A DNA stretch of 64,000 bases from Chloroflexota bacterium (lineage in GTDB: Bacteria > Chloroflexota > Limnocylindria > Limnocylindrales > CSP1-4). Position numbers and translations under genes: made by a program. The notes under the pieces were generated by a model. The model did not search any database and was not told the DNA's origin. It was given only the letters and a program-made list of their open reading frames with translations. The stretch lies in contig VBFG01000048.1 in NCBI GenBank assembly GCA_005882635.1, positions 20,835 through 84,834 on the forward strand, read 5' to 3'. This document shows positions 37,048 to 47,127 of this stretch, in pieces. The first letter of the stretch is position 1. The number at the start of each line of letters is the position of its first letter.

Positions 37048-38766
37048 ATGGACTACCGCCGTCTGGACGATGTCCGTCGCTCGACCGGCGGGCAGCAGCT
37101 CGACGTCGTCGAGCAGTTTGCCCAAGGCCGCATCACGCGGCGCCAGTTCATCAATCGAGCGGTCGTCCTCGGCTTTTCGATGAGCTCCATCACCGCGGTG
37201 ATTGCCGCGTGCAGCTCCGGGACGCCGAGCAGTGCCAGCGCGCCGGCTGCCTCCTCGGGCGGCGGGGCGAGCGCCGCGGCCGGCGCAAGCGGCTCGGCGG
37301 CACCCGCCAAGGTCGGCGGGACGATCCGGGTCGCCTGCCAGCGACCGAAAGGGCTGGATCCGATCGGGATGCAGGACCTGGCGTCCTACGGAGTCGCCGC
37401 CCAGTCCTTCGAGTTCCTGTGCACCCTGAATGCAAAGGCCACGGACATTGCGCCGGGCCTGGCGGAGAAGTGGACACCGAACGCAGACAACACGGTCTGG
37501 ACGTTCAACCTCCGGAAAGGCGTCACCTGGCAGGACGGAACGCCGTTCACCGCTGCCGATGTCGTCGCCACGATGGAGCGACTGATCGCCGCCGGCAACG
37601 CGGGTCTCAAGGGCGTCATCACGACCGGCTCGGTGGTGGCAACCGACCCGAACACGGTCACGTTCACCCTCGCGGGAGCCAACGGCAACTTCCCGTACCT
37701 GGTGTCGGTGTTCAACGCCCAGTCGCTGATCACGCCGACCGCGTTCGCGACCGGCACGACCCTGGACGCGAAGCCGAACGGCACCGGCGCCTGGAAGCTC
37801 GACAGCTTCGACGTCTCGTCGGGCGCCAAGTTCTCCCGGAACGACAAGTGGTGGGGCGGGCAGACCCCGCTCGACTCCACGGAGTTCACCTTCTTCGACG
37901 ACACGGCGTCCATGGTCACGGCCTACCAGGGCGGCCAGATCGACGCGCTCGTCCAGTTCGACGTGCTGACGGGCGGGCCCCTCTTCACCGATCCGAATTT
38001 CACCGTCGTGGAGACGCCGACCACGAACCATCGCCAGGTCTGGATGCGCTGCGACAAAGGTCAATTCAAGGACAAGAAGGTTCGTCAGGCGCTCGCCCTC
38101 ACATTCGATCGCCCGGCCATGATCGACCAGCTGTTCAAGGGCAAGGCGATCATCGCCAACGATCACGTCATCGCGCCGTTCTATCCGTACTTCAGCGACA
38201 CGGTGCCGCAGCGGGTCCAGAACATCGACATGGCGAAGCAGCTGCTGTCGGATGCCGGCGTCTCCAACCTGACGGCCACCCTGGAGTACGGTCAGCTGAA
38301 CGAGATCCCGGATCTCGCCGTCCTGATCAAGAGCCAGGCTGCCCCGGCCGGCATCACGATCACCCCCCACGGTGGGGACAACAACAACTTCTACGGGCTC
38401 GAGTGGTGCCCGGAGAAGCCCGCCGATCCGCCCTGCTCCGGCGCGGCGGAGCTCGGGATCGTCGACTATGGCCACCGCGCGACGCCGGACGTGTTCTTGA
38501 ATTCGGCGTTCAAGACCAAGGGCGTCTGGAACTCGTCGCAGTACTCCTCGGCGGACTTCGATGCCGCGTTCGGGGAATTCCAGGCCGCGGTCGGCGTCGA
38601 TGCTCAGAAGGCCGCGTGCGCCAAGATCGAGAAGATCATGAACGACGACGTCCCGGCCGGCATCGCCTACTTCTACAACTACCTCTCCGGCAACTCGACG
38701 AAGTTCACCGGCGTCTACACCTGCGCCCTCGGCCAGATGTTCCTCTCGTCGGCCTCTGCCGTTTAG
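37048..38766 (+). CDS. ABC transporter substrate-binding protein, family 5 (peptide/opine-type)
   Basis: ITRRQFINRAVVLGFSMSSITAVIAACSSG (Tat/lipobox-like signal); VWTFNLRKGVTWQDGTPFTAADVVATMERL. Confidence 0.95.
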   Translation: MDYRRLDDVRRSTGGQQLDVVEQFAQGRITRRQFINRAVVLGFSMSSITAVIAACSSGTPSSASAPAASSGGGASAAAGASGSAAPAKVGGTIRVACQRPKGLDPIGMQDLASYGVAAQSFEFLCTLNAKATDIAPGLAEKWTPNADNTVWTFNLRKGVTWQDGTPFTAADVVATMERLIAAGNAGLKGVITTGSVVATDPNTVTFTLAGANGNFPYLVSVFNAQSLITPTAFATGTTLDAKPNGTGAWKLDSFDVSSGAKFSRNDKWWGGQTPLDSTEFTFFDDTASMVTAYQGGQIDALVQFDVLTGGPLFTDPNFTVVETPTTNHRQVWMRCDKGQFKDKKVRQALALTFDRPAMIDQLFKGKAIIANDHVIAPFYPYFSDTVPQRVQNIDMAKQLLSDAGVSNLTATLEYGQLNEIPDLAVLIKSQAAPAGITITPHGGDNNNFYGLEWCPEKPADPPCSGAAELGIVDYGHRATPDVFLNSAFKTKGVWNSSQYSSADFDAAFGEFQAAVGVDAQKAACAKIEKIMNDDVPAGIAYFYNYLSGNSTKFTGVYTCALGQMFLSSASAV

Positions 38767-38776
38767 CGTCAATGGG

Positions 38777-38807
38777 TGGGAACGCTCAGCCGACGCGGGC
38801 GTTCCCA
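38777..38807 (+). terminator. Intercistronic hairpin between SBP and permease genes
   Basis: TGGGAACGC (38777-38785) and GCGTTCCCA (38799-38807), 13-nt loop, no T-tract. Confidence 0.6.
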
Positions 38808-38844
38808 GCTCGACCTACCGTCTTGGGGGCGGTGACGTAGACAG

Positions 38845-39798
38845 ATGGCCCGCTTCATCGCGCGGCGACTTCTCCTGGCCCTCGTCACGCTGTGGCTTCT
38901 CGCGACCATCGTCTTCATCATCACGAACGTCCTGCCGAACGACGTCGGTCGGACGATCCTGGGCCCGTTCGCGCCCCAGGAGACGGTCGATGCGCTCAAC
39001 GAACGGCTTGGGACGAACCGGCCGATCCTGATTCGGTACGTCGACTCCCTGCGAGGGCTTGTCACGCTCGACTTCGGCGACTCATTCGTTTCGGGGAAGG
39101 AGGTCTTCCCACAGGTCATCGGGGCGGTCGGACGATCGGCCAAGCTGGCGGGCCTGGCCCTCCTGATCACGATCCCGATCAGCATCGCCGCCGGCCTCTA
39201 CGCCGCCAGGCGGAGAGACCGACCGGCCGACCGCGCCATCGTCCTGCTCGGGGTCACCCTGTCATCCATCCCGGAGTTCGTGACCGGGACGATCCTCGTC
39301 GTCGTGGTCGGAGTCCAGCTCGGCTGGCTACCCGTCCTCGCGACGGCGCCCGCCACGGCCGACGTCCTGACCCAGATCCGCTTCCTGCTGATGCCGGCGT
39401 TGGCGATGGCGATCGTCTACTTCGGCTACATCGCGCGGATGACTCGGGCCGGGACGATCGAGGTCCTCCAGGCCGACTACACCCGGACGGCTCTCATGAA
39501 GGGCCTGACGATCGGCCAGACGATGCGTCGCCATGTCCTCCGCAACGCCCTGGTTCCAACCGTCGCGGTGATCGCCGTCCAGGTCGGCTACCTCTTCGGG
39601 GGGATCATCGCCGTCGAGAAGATCTTCAACTACAACGGCATGGGTTCGACGATGCTCTTCGCCGCCCAGCACAAGGACCTCCCGATGCTGACGGCCGGCG
39701 TGATCGTCATCGGCATCGTCTACATGGTGGCCACCCTGATCGCCGACCTCATCATGGCCTGGATGAACCCACGGATCCGGCTGGAGGCCGAGCGCTGA
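38845..39798 (+). CDS. ABC transporter permease (DppB-like)
   Basis: MARFIARRLLLALVTLWLLATIVFIITNVLPND; LVPTVAVIAVQVGYLFGG. Confidence 0.95.
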   Translation: MARFIARRLLLALVTLWLLATIVFIITNVLPNDVGRTILGPFAPQETVDALNERLGTNRPILIRYVDSLRGLVTLDFGDSFVSGKEVFPQVIGAVGRSAKLAGLALLITIPISIAAGLYAARRRDRPADRAIVLLGVTLSSIPEFVTGTILVVVVGVQLGWLPVLATAPATADVLTQIRFLLMPALAMAIVYFGYIARMTRAGTIEVLQADYTRTALMKGLTIGQTMRRHVLRNALVPTVAVIAVQVGYLFGGIIAVEKIFNYNGMGSTMLFAAQHKDLPMLTAGVIVIGIVYMVATLIADLIMAWMNPRIRLEAER

Positions 39799-40701
39799 AT
39801 GGTCGAGTCGATTGCGCCGAGCCCGCTGCCAGCACCGGTTGCGACGCCGACCACGTCGACGATCTCGGAGCGAGCGCGGGCTCGCCGGGAGCTCATTCGG
39901 GTCCTGGTCAGGCGCCCGTCGTTCCTGATCGGCATCGCCGTCATCGTCGTCTGGGTCGTGTGCGCCATCCTCGGCGAGCGGATCACTCCGTATGACCCAT
40001 TCAATGGGTTCTTCGGTGGCCACAAACCGCCCAGCACCGCCCATCTCTTCGGGACCGATCGGCTCGGGCGGGACGTGCTGTCACGGGTGATGGTCGGATC
40101 CCGCGATGTCCTGATCGTCGCCCCGCTCGCGGCCATTCTCGGCGTGACGGTTGGATCGTTTCTCGGCCTCGTGATGGGGTATTACCGCGGCTTCGTCGAC
40201 GACGTCCTCAGCCGCATCGTCGAAGCCTTCCTGGCTCTGCCCGTCATCCTCGTGGCGCTGCTGACCCTCGTGGTGCTCGGGTCGTCCTCGGTCGTCGTCG
40301 TGTTCGTGGTCGGGATCCTGTTCGCGCCGATCGTGGCCCGGACGGTCCGTTCCGCCGTCCTGTCCGAACGGCAGCTCGACTACGTGACCGCCGCGAAGCT
40401 GCGCGGCGAATCGGGGCTGTTCATCCTGTCGCGCGAGATCTTTCCGAACGTCCTGGGACCGACCGTGGTCGAGTTGACCGTCCGCTTCGGTTACGCGATC
40501 TTCACGGTTGCGACGCTGTCGTTCCTGGGAGTCGGTCTCCAGCCGCCGTCTCCGGACTGGGGCCTCAGCGTCAGCCAGGAGTACGCGAACATGGTCGCCG
40601 GCGTCTGGTGGCCGACGCTCTTCCCGGCGCTGGCGATCGCCAGCACGGTTGTCGCCGTCAACCTGATCGCCGATTCCCTCCAGTCGGTCCTCAACGAATG
40701 A
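39799..40701 (+). CDS. ABC transporter permease (DppC-like)
   Basis: HLFGTDRLGRDVLSRVMVGSRDVLIVAPLA; YVTAAKLRGESGLFILSREIFPNV. Confidence 0.95.
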   Translation: MVESIAPSPLPAPVATPTTSTISERARARRELIRVLVRRPSFLIGIAVIVVWVVCAILGERITPYDPFNGFFGGHKPPSTAHLFGTDRLGRDVLSRVMVGSRDVLIVAPLAAILGVTVGSFLGLVMGYYRGFVDDVLSRIVEAFLALPVILVALLTLVVLGSSSVVVVFVVGILFAPIVARTVRSAVLSERQLDYVTAAKLRGESGLFILSREIFPNVLGPTVVELTVRFGYAIFTVATLSFLGVGLQPPSPDWGLSVSQEYANMVAGVWWPTLFPALAIASTVVAVNLIADSLQSVLNE

Positions 40702-42806
40702 ACGCCGCCGCCGTGCCCAGCGTCGCGACCGGAACGAAGGCGGCGCTTCGCGTCGAGGACCTGTCGCTGTCGTACATCGTCCGGGGGATCCCGCGGCCCG
40801 TCCTCCGCGGGGTCACCTTCGAGGTAAAGGCCGGCGAGTCGTACGGGCTCGTCGGCGAGTCCGGCTGCGGCAAGTCGACCACGGCCTATGCCGCGGTGCG
40901 TTACCTCCCGCGCAACGGCGTCATCACCGGTGGCCGCATCCTCGTGGATGGCGACGACATCACGAAGATGAACGACGAGCAAGTGCGTCTGTTCCGGATG
41001 CGCCACGCGTCGATGGTCTACCAGGACCCGGGGGCGGCCCTCAACCCGACGACCAAGGTCGGCCCGCAGGTCGTCGAGGCGTTCACGATCCTGGGCCAGG
41101 GCAAGCGGCAGGCCGAGGAGAACGCCCTGAAGGCGCTCCGGCGCGTCCAGATCGCCGACCCGGAGCGCGTCGCCCAGCGGTATCCGCACCAGCTCTCCGG
41201 CGGGATGCAACAGCGGGTCGTCATCGCGATCGCGCTCGCCTCTGATCCGAAGCTCCTCGTCCTCGACGAGCCGACGACGGGCCTCGACGCCACCGTCGAG
41301 GCGAGCGTCCTCGATCTGGTCCGGAATCTCCAGGCCGAGACCAACGCCGCGGTCCTCCTCATCGCCCACAACCTCGGGGTCATCCGGACGCTGTGCGACC
41401 GGGTTGGCGTGATGTACGCGGGCAAGATCGTGGAAGAGGGCGACGCCGCGACGGTGTTCGAGAACCCCCAGCACCCATACACGCTCGGACTGTTGCGGTC
41501 CCTCCCACGACGCGGCATCCGGAAGTCGCAGCGACCGCTGTCGACGATCCCGGGCAACCTGCCACAGATCGGGACCCCGCTCCCCACCTGCGTCTACGTC
41601 GATCGCTGCCCGCTCGCAGATGAGCTGTGCCGGACGGTCGAGCCACCGGTGGTCGAGGTCGGCGGAGGGCAGTGGACCCGCTGTCATCACCGCGATCGTT
41701 TGGGTCAGCTTGCCGAACCGCCGCCCGTCGGCGGCCGCGAAGCCACCCTCGGCGAGTTGAACCTGACGCTCTCGAACGTCTCCAAGACGTTCCACCAGAG
41801 CGGCCACGACGTGCCGGCCCTGGTGAAGGTCAGCCTCGACCTCCACGACGGCGAGACGCTCGGTCTCGTCGGCGAATCCGGCTCGGGGAAGTCGACCCTG
41901 GCGAAGACGATCCTCGGGATCGAGAGCCCGGACGCGGGGGCGGACATCGAGCTCGACGAGCGTGCGCTCGCGGCGAAGGCGGCCAGTCGGCCGACGGCCG
42001 ACAAGCGGTCGATGCAGATGGTCTTCCAGAACCCCGATTCGGCCCTCAACCGAGGGTGGACCGGCCGCCAGATCCTCGCCCGGTCCGTCCACAAGCTCAC
42101 CGGCCTCCGAGGTCGAGCAGTCAACGAGCGGGTGGATCAGCTCGCCGCGGACCTGCGGCTCACCCAGCGCCACCTCGATCTCAAGCCGCGCCAGCTGTCG
42201 GGTGGGCTCAAGCAGCGGCTGGCGATCGCTCGCGCGTTCGCCGGTGATCCCCGGATCGTCGTGGCCGACGAGCCGACGAGCGCCCTCGACGTCTCGGTCC
42301 AGGCCGCGATCCTCAATCTGTTGTCCGAGCTCCAGCTCCGGAGCAAGACCAGCTACCTGCTGATCTCACACGATCTGGGTGTGGTTCGCTATCTGGCCGA
42401 TCGCATCGCGGTGATGTACCTCGGCCGGATCATGGAAGTCGGCAGCTCCGAGAGCGTCTTCAACGGACCGAACCATCCCTACACCGAGGCGCTGCTCTCG
42501 GCTGTGCCGAACGTGGACGCAGAGGATCGGCATCGGATCCTCCTGTCGGGCGAGATCCCGAGCCCCGCCAACCCACCGACCGGGTGCGTCTTCAACACGC
42601 GCTGTCCGCGGGTCATCCGAGGTCTCTGCGAGGTGGTCGAGCCGCCGCTCGTCGAGGTCGAGCCAGGCCACCTGATGAGCTGTCACATCCCGGTCGACGA
42701 GTTGCGCCGCCTCCAGGCCAAGGCCGAGCGCGAAGATCTCGTCCTCACGACGCCACCGGAGTCGGCCGCAGCCGCCGCGGCGCAAGGAGTCGACGAGCTC
42801 GCCTGA
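40698..42806 (+). CDS. ABC transporter ATP-binding protein, fused DppD-DppF type
   Basis: Two ATPase domains: GLVGESGCGKSTT / LSGGMQQRVVIAIALASDPKLLVLDEPTTGLD and GLVGESGSGKSTL / LSGGLKQRLAIARAFAGDPRIVVADEPTSALD. Confidence 0.96.
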   Translation: MNAAAVPSVATGTKAALRVEDLSLSYIVRGIPRPVLRGVTFEVKAGESYGLVGESGCGKSTTAYAAVRYLPRNGVITGGRILVDGDDITKMNDEQVRLFRMRHASMVYQDPGAALNPTTKVGPQVVEAFTILGQGKRQAEENALKALRRVQIADPERVAQRYPHQLSGGMQQRVVIAIALASDPKLLVLDEPTTGLDATVEASVLDLVRNLQAETNAAVLLIAHNLGVIRTLCDRVGVMYAGKIVEEGDAATVFENPQHPYTLGLLRSLPRRGIRKSQRPLSTIPGNLPQIGTPLPTCVYVDRCPLADELCRTVEPPVVEVGGGQWTRCHHRDRLGQLAEPPPVGGREATLGELNLTLSNVSKTFHQSGHDVPALVKVSLDLHDGETLGLVGESGSGKSTLAKTILGIESPDAGADIELDERALAAKAASRPTADKRSMQMVFQNPDSALNRGWTGRQILARSVHKLTGLRGRAVNERVDQLAADLRLTQRHLDLKPRQLSGGLKQRLAIARAFAGDPRIVVADEPTSALDVSVQAAILNLLSELQLRSKTSYLLISHDLGVVRYLADRIAVMYLGRIMEVGSSESVFNGPNHPYTEALLSAVPNVDAEDRHRILLSGEIPSPANPPTGCVFNTRCPRVIRGLCEVVEPPLVEVEPGHLMSCHIPVDELRRLQAKAEREDLVLTTPPESAAAAAAQGVDELA

Positions 42807-42828
42807 CGCGGGGGCCGGAGCGCGACCC

Positions 42829-44376
42829 TCAGACGTCGGAATCGGGGAAGCTCGCCTTGCGGCGGCGGAGCCAGTCGATGAGGGCTTCGTGGATGCCTTC
42901 GTCGAGAGGCGGCTCCTCGTACTCCCGGAGCGTCCGCTTCCAGCGCTCGTTGGCGCGGACGGCCGCATCGCGCGCTCCCTCCGCCTGCCACTGCTCGAAG
43001 CTGTCGTTGTTCGACAGCTCGGAACGCCAGAAGGCGTCCTCGAAGTTTGCGAGCGTGTGGGGCGAACCGAGGAAGTGCTGGCCTGGGCCGCCGTCGAGCA
43101 TCGCCTGGAGCGCCAGCCCGTTCTCGGTGAGGTCGACGCCGCCGATGAGCGCCGATGCCATCGAGGCCTGATCGGCGTCGAGGACGAACTTCTCGTAGCC
43201 GATCGTCAGCCCGCCCTCGAGCCAGCCGGCGGTGTGGAGATTGAAGTTCACGCCAGCTTGCATCGTTGCCATGAAGCTGATCGCGCTCTCGTACGCGGCC
43301 TGGTAGTCGGGGACCTTCGAGGCCGTGAAGTTGCCGCCACTTCGGAAGGGGACGCCGAGACGCCGGGCGAGGGCGGCCATGACGAAGAGGATCAGCTGCG
43401 GCTCGGGGGTCCCGAACGTCGGCGCCCCCGACTGCATCGACATCGACGACGCGAATGATCCGAAGATCACCGGGGCGCCGGGCCTGACGATCTGGCAGAA
43501 GGCCATCCCGGCGAGCGCCTCCGCGAGGGTCTGGGTCGCCGCTGCGGCGACCGTGACCGGCGCCATCGCACCGCCGAGGATGAACGGGGTGACCAGCACG
43601 ATCTGGTTGTTCTCGGCATAGACCTTGGCCGAGCCGAGCATGTTGAAGTCCCACGACATCGGCGAGTTCGCGTTCGCCAGACCCATGATCACGTGGTCGC
43701 GCCCGACGACGTCCGGCCCGAACAGGATCTTGACCATGTCGACGCTGTCCTGGGCGCGATCCGGATGGGTGACCGATCCCATGAACGCCTTGTCCGTGTA
43801 GCGGATATGGCTGTAGACCATGTCCAGATGCCGCTTGTTGACCGGCAGATCGACCGGCTCGCACAGCGTCCCGCCGCCGTGATGGAGCGTGTGGTTCATG
43901 TACGTCAGCTTCACGAAGTTGCGGAAGTCCTCGATCGTCGCGTAGCGCCGGCCTTCGTCCAGGTTGTGGATGAACGGCGACCCATAGCTCGGGACCAGGA
44001 CCATGTAGGGGTCGCCGATCACCACGTCCCGCTTCGGATTGCGCGCTCGCTGGGTGAAGATCGGTGGTGCCGACGCCTGGATGATCCGCCGACACATGCC
44101 ACGTTCGAAGTGGACGCGCGTCCCGGTGACGTCCGCGCCGGCGCCGCGGAAGATGTCGAGGGCCTCCGGGAAGTTGCCGATCTCGATGCCGACCTGCTCG
44201 AGCAGCGTGTCCGCGTTGTGCTCGATGGTCTCGAGGCCTTCGGCGGAGATCACCTCGACCGGCGCCAGCCTCCTGGTGAGGTACGGCAGGGACTCGGCAG
44301 CACGAGCCAACCGGGCTTCCTGACGGGCAGCTCGTCCGCGTCGCAGGGTGTGGTGGTCGGCCTCTTGAGTCGTCAC
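42829..44376 (-). CDS. Trimethylamine methyltransferase (MttB) family protein, non-pyrrolysine, paralog 2
   Basis: Co-linear with paralog 1 (LDADQASMASALIGGVDLTENGLALQAMLDGGPGQHFLGSPHT); GTG start 44376 after a GAGGAG RBS. Confidence 0.92.
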   Translation of the reverse strand: MTTQEADHHTLRRGRAARQEARLARAAESLPYLTRRLAPVEVISAEGLETIEHNADTLLEQVGIEIGNFPEALDIFRGAGADVTGTRVHFERGMCRRIIQASAPPIFTQRARNPKRDVVIGDPYMVLVPSYGSPFIHNLDEGRRYATIEDFRNFVKLTYMNHTLHHGGGTLCEPVDLPVNKRHLDMVYSHIRYTDKAFMGSVTHPDRAQDSVDMVKILFGPDVVGRDHVIMGLANANSPMSWDFNMLGSAKVYAENNQIVLVTPFILGGAMAPVTVAAAATQTLAEALAGMAFCQIVRPGAPVIFGSFASSMSMQSGAPTFGTPEPQLILFVMAALARRLGVPFRSGGNFTASKVPDYQAAYESAISFMATMQAGVNFNLHTAGWLEGGLTIGYEKFVLDADQASMASALIGGVDLTENGLALQAMLDGGPGQHFLGSPHTLANFEDAFWRSELSNNDSFEQWQAEGARDAAVRANERWKRTLREYEEPPLDEGIHEALIDWLRRRKASFPDSDV

Positions 44377-44428
44377 TCGATCTCCTCGGCTGCGGACGAC
44401 ACTGGGGCCACTGTACCGATGCGGTCGA

Positions 44429-46942
44429 TCACGCGCGGATCCGCTCACCCTTCGGATCCCAGAGCGGCTCCTTGACGACCGTCGCCGGGAGCCGCTCACC
44501 GAACCACTCGACGCTGAGCGCCGTTCCCGGCACCGCAAGCTCCGCTGGCAGCATCACGCTCGTCAGATCGCGTCCCACGCAGTACCCGTATGCGGCGCTG
44601 CGGACGTAACCAACGACGCGATCACGCTCTCGGACGGCCTCCTTGCCGAGGACGACATGCTCCGGCTCGTCGAGGGCGACCCATGCCAGCGCCCGCGTCC
44701 GACCGGCCGTCCGCTTGCGGGCGAGGGCGTCGCGGCCGACGAAGTCTGGCTTGGCGAGTCTCACGGTAAAGCCGATGCCCGCCTCGTACGGGTCGTCCTC
44801 GGCCGTCATGTCCGTTCCCCAGGCGCGGTAGCCCTTCTCCATCCGGAGGCCGTCGTATGCGGCTCGCCCGCACGGCACGAGACCGTATGGCCGGCCAGCC
44901 TCCCACAGCACGTCCCACAACCGCAGGCCCACCGCAGCCTCGGCGTACAGCTCCCAGCCGAGCTCGCCGGCGTACGAGATCCGCTGGGCGAGGACCGGCA
45001 CGTCCGCGATCTCGATCTCTCGCGCGGCGAGGTACGGGAATGCGGTATTCGACAGGTCGTCCGGCGAGATGGACTCGACCAGATCGCGCGCGCGGGGGCC
45101 CCAGACCCCGACGGCGCAGGTGCCCGCGGTGTCCTCGGTGACGTCGACCCGTTCATCCGGCCGACGCGCGCGTCGCAGGTAGGCGACGTCCTGAGGGCCG
45201 TTGCAGCCGAGCTGATAGCGGTCCTCGGCCAGGCGGGTGAAGGTGACGTCACTGCGGACGCCCCCCGACTCATCGCAGACGGCCGAGTAGACGACGGTCC
45301 CGACGGGGACGGCCAGGTCATTCGTCGCGATCCGCTGGAGGAAGGACTCGGCGTCAGGTCCCTGGACGACCGCCCTCGTCAGCGACGTCAGGTCGAAGAT
45401 CCCGACCGCTTCGCGCGTCGCCCGATGCTCGGTCGCCGCGTTCGGTGCCCAGAACCGGCCGGCCCATCCGGACCGGGCGGCCGCTGGGTCCGGCGGATTC
45501 GACGCGAACCACTGCGCGCGCTCCCAGCCTTTGCCCTCGAAGAACTCCGCCCCGAGGGACTCGAGGCGGTCGTGGAACGGGGCCACGCGGAGCGGTCGGG
45601 CGACGCCGAGCGGCTGGAGCGGATGGACGAGGTCGTACACCTCGTCGTAGTTCCGGGCACCACGGGCCAGGATGTAGCTCCGCGTCGTCTGGACGGACTC
45701 GAACCGGTCGATGTCCATCTCGTGGATGTCCATCCCGGGCTCGCCATGCGTGAGCCAGTCCGCCATGAGGCGACCGACGCCGCCGCCGTGGGTCAGCCAG
45801 ACGGCCTCGGCGATCCAGGCTCCCCTGGTCGAGGGTGATCGGCCGAGGATCGGGAACCCGTCGGGCGTGAACGAGAACATCCCCTGGAGGGTGTAGTCGA
45901 GCCGGGTCGCCGCCAGTGCGGGCAGGAGCCGCCGGGCCTCCGACCAGGCGCCCTCGAAGTGCTGCCCCTGCCACGGTCGGAGGGACGGCATGTCGAGCTC
46001 CTCCCCGTGTGGATTCACGCCCGCCGTCCCGGCCGGGGCAGGAGTGCCGTGCCGGCGGATGTCGCGGGGGTCGACGAGGAGGGGTGTGTGCTCGTACGTG
46101 CCGACGCCATACCGGTCGGCGTGCTGCCGGTAGTACATCGCCCGGTCCTGGTCGCGCATCATCGGGTGGGCGACCTCGCGCGTTTCCCCGGCGAGAGCGT
46201 CGATCGGCGTCGTGATCGCGTAGAGGTGCTCGCAGACGGCCAGCGGAACGGGCGTTCGCAGCATCCGCCCGAGGAGCGGGCCCCAGATCCCGGCGCAGAC
46301 GATGGTCTGTGGCGTTTCGATGGTTCCGCGATCCGTCTCCACACCGTGGAGTTGGCCGGCCCGGATATCGAACCCGACGACGCTTGTCCGCGGAACGAGC
46401 GTGACACCCGCTGCCGCGGCCCGATCCAGCAGCGCGCCGACGGCTCGGAGCGGCTTGGCGATCCCGTCGATCGGCACGTGGTACGCGCCGAGGAACTCGC
46501 CGACGTCCAGGAGCGGGAGCAGCGAACGGGTGTCGTCGGGCGAGATGATCCGCGCGCCGGGCACGCCCCACGCCTCGGCGACACCGAGCTTGCGGCGATG
46601 ATCGGCCCAGCGCTCAGGCGTCCGCGCGATCTCGATGGTTCCGACCGGGAAGAAGCACGGCTGGTCCGCGGTGCCGAGCGACGAGAAGAGGTTGACAGTC
46701 TCGAGGGCCAACCCGGTCATCGCCCGCGAGTAGCTCGTCGCGAAGACGCCGCCCGGCGCGTGGGTGGTCGAGCCGCCCGTCGCCGGGATCGGTCCCGCGT
46801 CGACCACCACGACGTCGGTCCAACCGCGGTCGACGAGGTGATACGCGACGCTCGCTCCGACGATGCCGGCGCCGATGATCACGAGCGAGGCTGACCGCGG
46901 GATCGGGACTGGATCAGCCACGGCTGGCGGGGAGCTGACCAT
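44429..46942 (-). CDS. FAD-dependent oxidoreductase with GcvT domain (dimethylglycine/sarcosine dehydrogenase-like), paralog 2
   Basis: SLVIIGAGIVGASVAYHLVDRGWTDVVVVDAGPIPATGGSTTHAPGG; C-terminal GcvT-like domain. Confidence 0.92.
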   Translation of the reverse strand: MVSSPPAVADPVPIPRSASLVIIGAGIVGASVAYHLVDRGWTDVVVVDAGPIPATGGSTTHAPGGVFATSYSRAMTGLALETVNLFSSLGTADQPCFFPVGTIEIARTPERWADHRRKLGVAEAWGVPGARIISPDDTRSLLPLLDVGEFLGAYHVPIDGIAKPLRAVGALLDRAAAAGVTLVPRTSVVGFDIRAGQLHGVETDRGTIETPQTIVCAGIWGPLLGRMLRTPVPLAVCEHLYAITTPIDALAGETREVAHPMMRDQDRAMYYRQHADRYGVGTYEHTPLLVDPRDIRRHGTPAPAGTAGVNPHGEELDMPSLRPWQGQHFEGAWSEARRLLPALAATRLDYTLQGMFSFTPDGFPILGRSPSTRGAWIAEAVWLTHGGGVGRLMADWLTHGEPGMDIHEMDIDRFESVQTTRSYILARGARNYDEVYDLVHPLQPLGVARPLRVAPFHDRLESLGAEFFEGKGWERAQWFASNPPDPAAARSGWAGRFWAPNAATEHRATREAVGIFDLTSLTRAVVQGPDAESFLQRIATNDLAVPVGTVVYSAVCDESGGVRSDVTFTRLAEDRYQLGCNGPQDVAYLRRARRPDERVDVTEDTAGTCAVGVWGPRARDLVESISPDDLSNTAFPYLAAREIEIADVPVLAQRISYAGELGWELYAEAAVGLRLWDVLWEAGRPYGLVPCGRAAYDGLRMEKGYRAWGTDMTAEDDPYEAGIGFTVRLAKPDFVGRDALARKRTAGRTRALAWVALDEPEHVVLGKEAVRERDRVVGYVRSAAYGYCVGRDLTSVMLPAELAVPGTALSVEWFGERLPATVVKEPLWDPKGERIRA

Positions 46943-47127
46943 CGGCGACCTCCGGCACCTGGGCGGCAATGGTATCGCCGTCGGAGCGGCGATCACGGTT
47001 GGCGTTGGTGCCGACTCCGGGCTCCGGGCCGCGCTTGACGGACCTCCGTCCGGACGGCAGAGTCCGGCCGGTGGAACTCCGGCACGTCCCGCGGAGCCAC
47101 GCCGGCGAATCCGCGCAGAACGGGGCC

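Noticed and set aside
36073-38772. 899-aa minus-strand ORF across the enolase/SBP region
   Set aside because: Spans a divergent promoter region and lies antisense to a clear substrate-binding protein; composition artefact.
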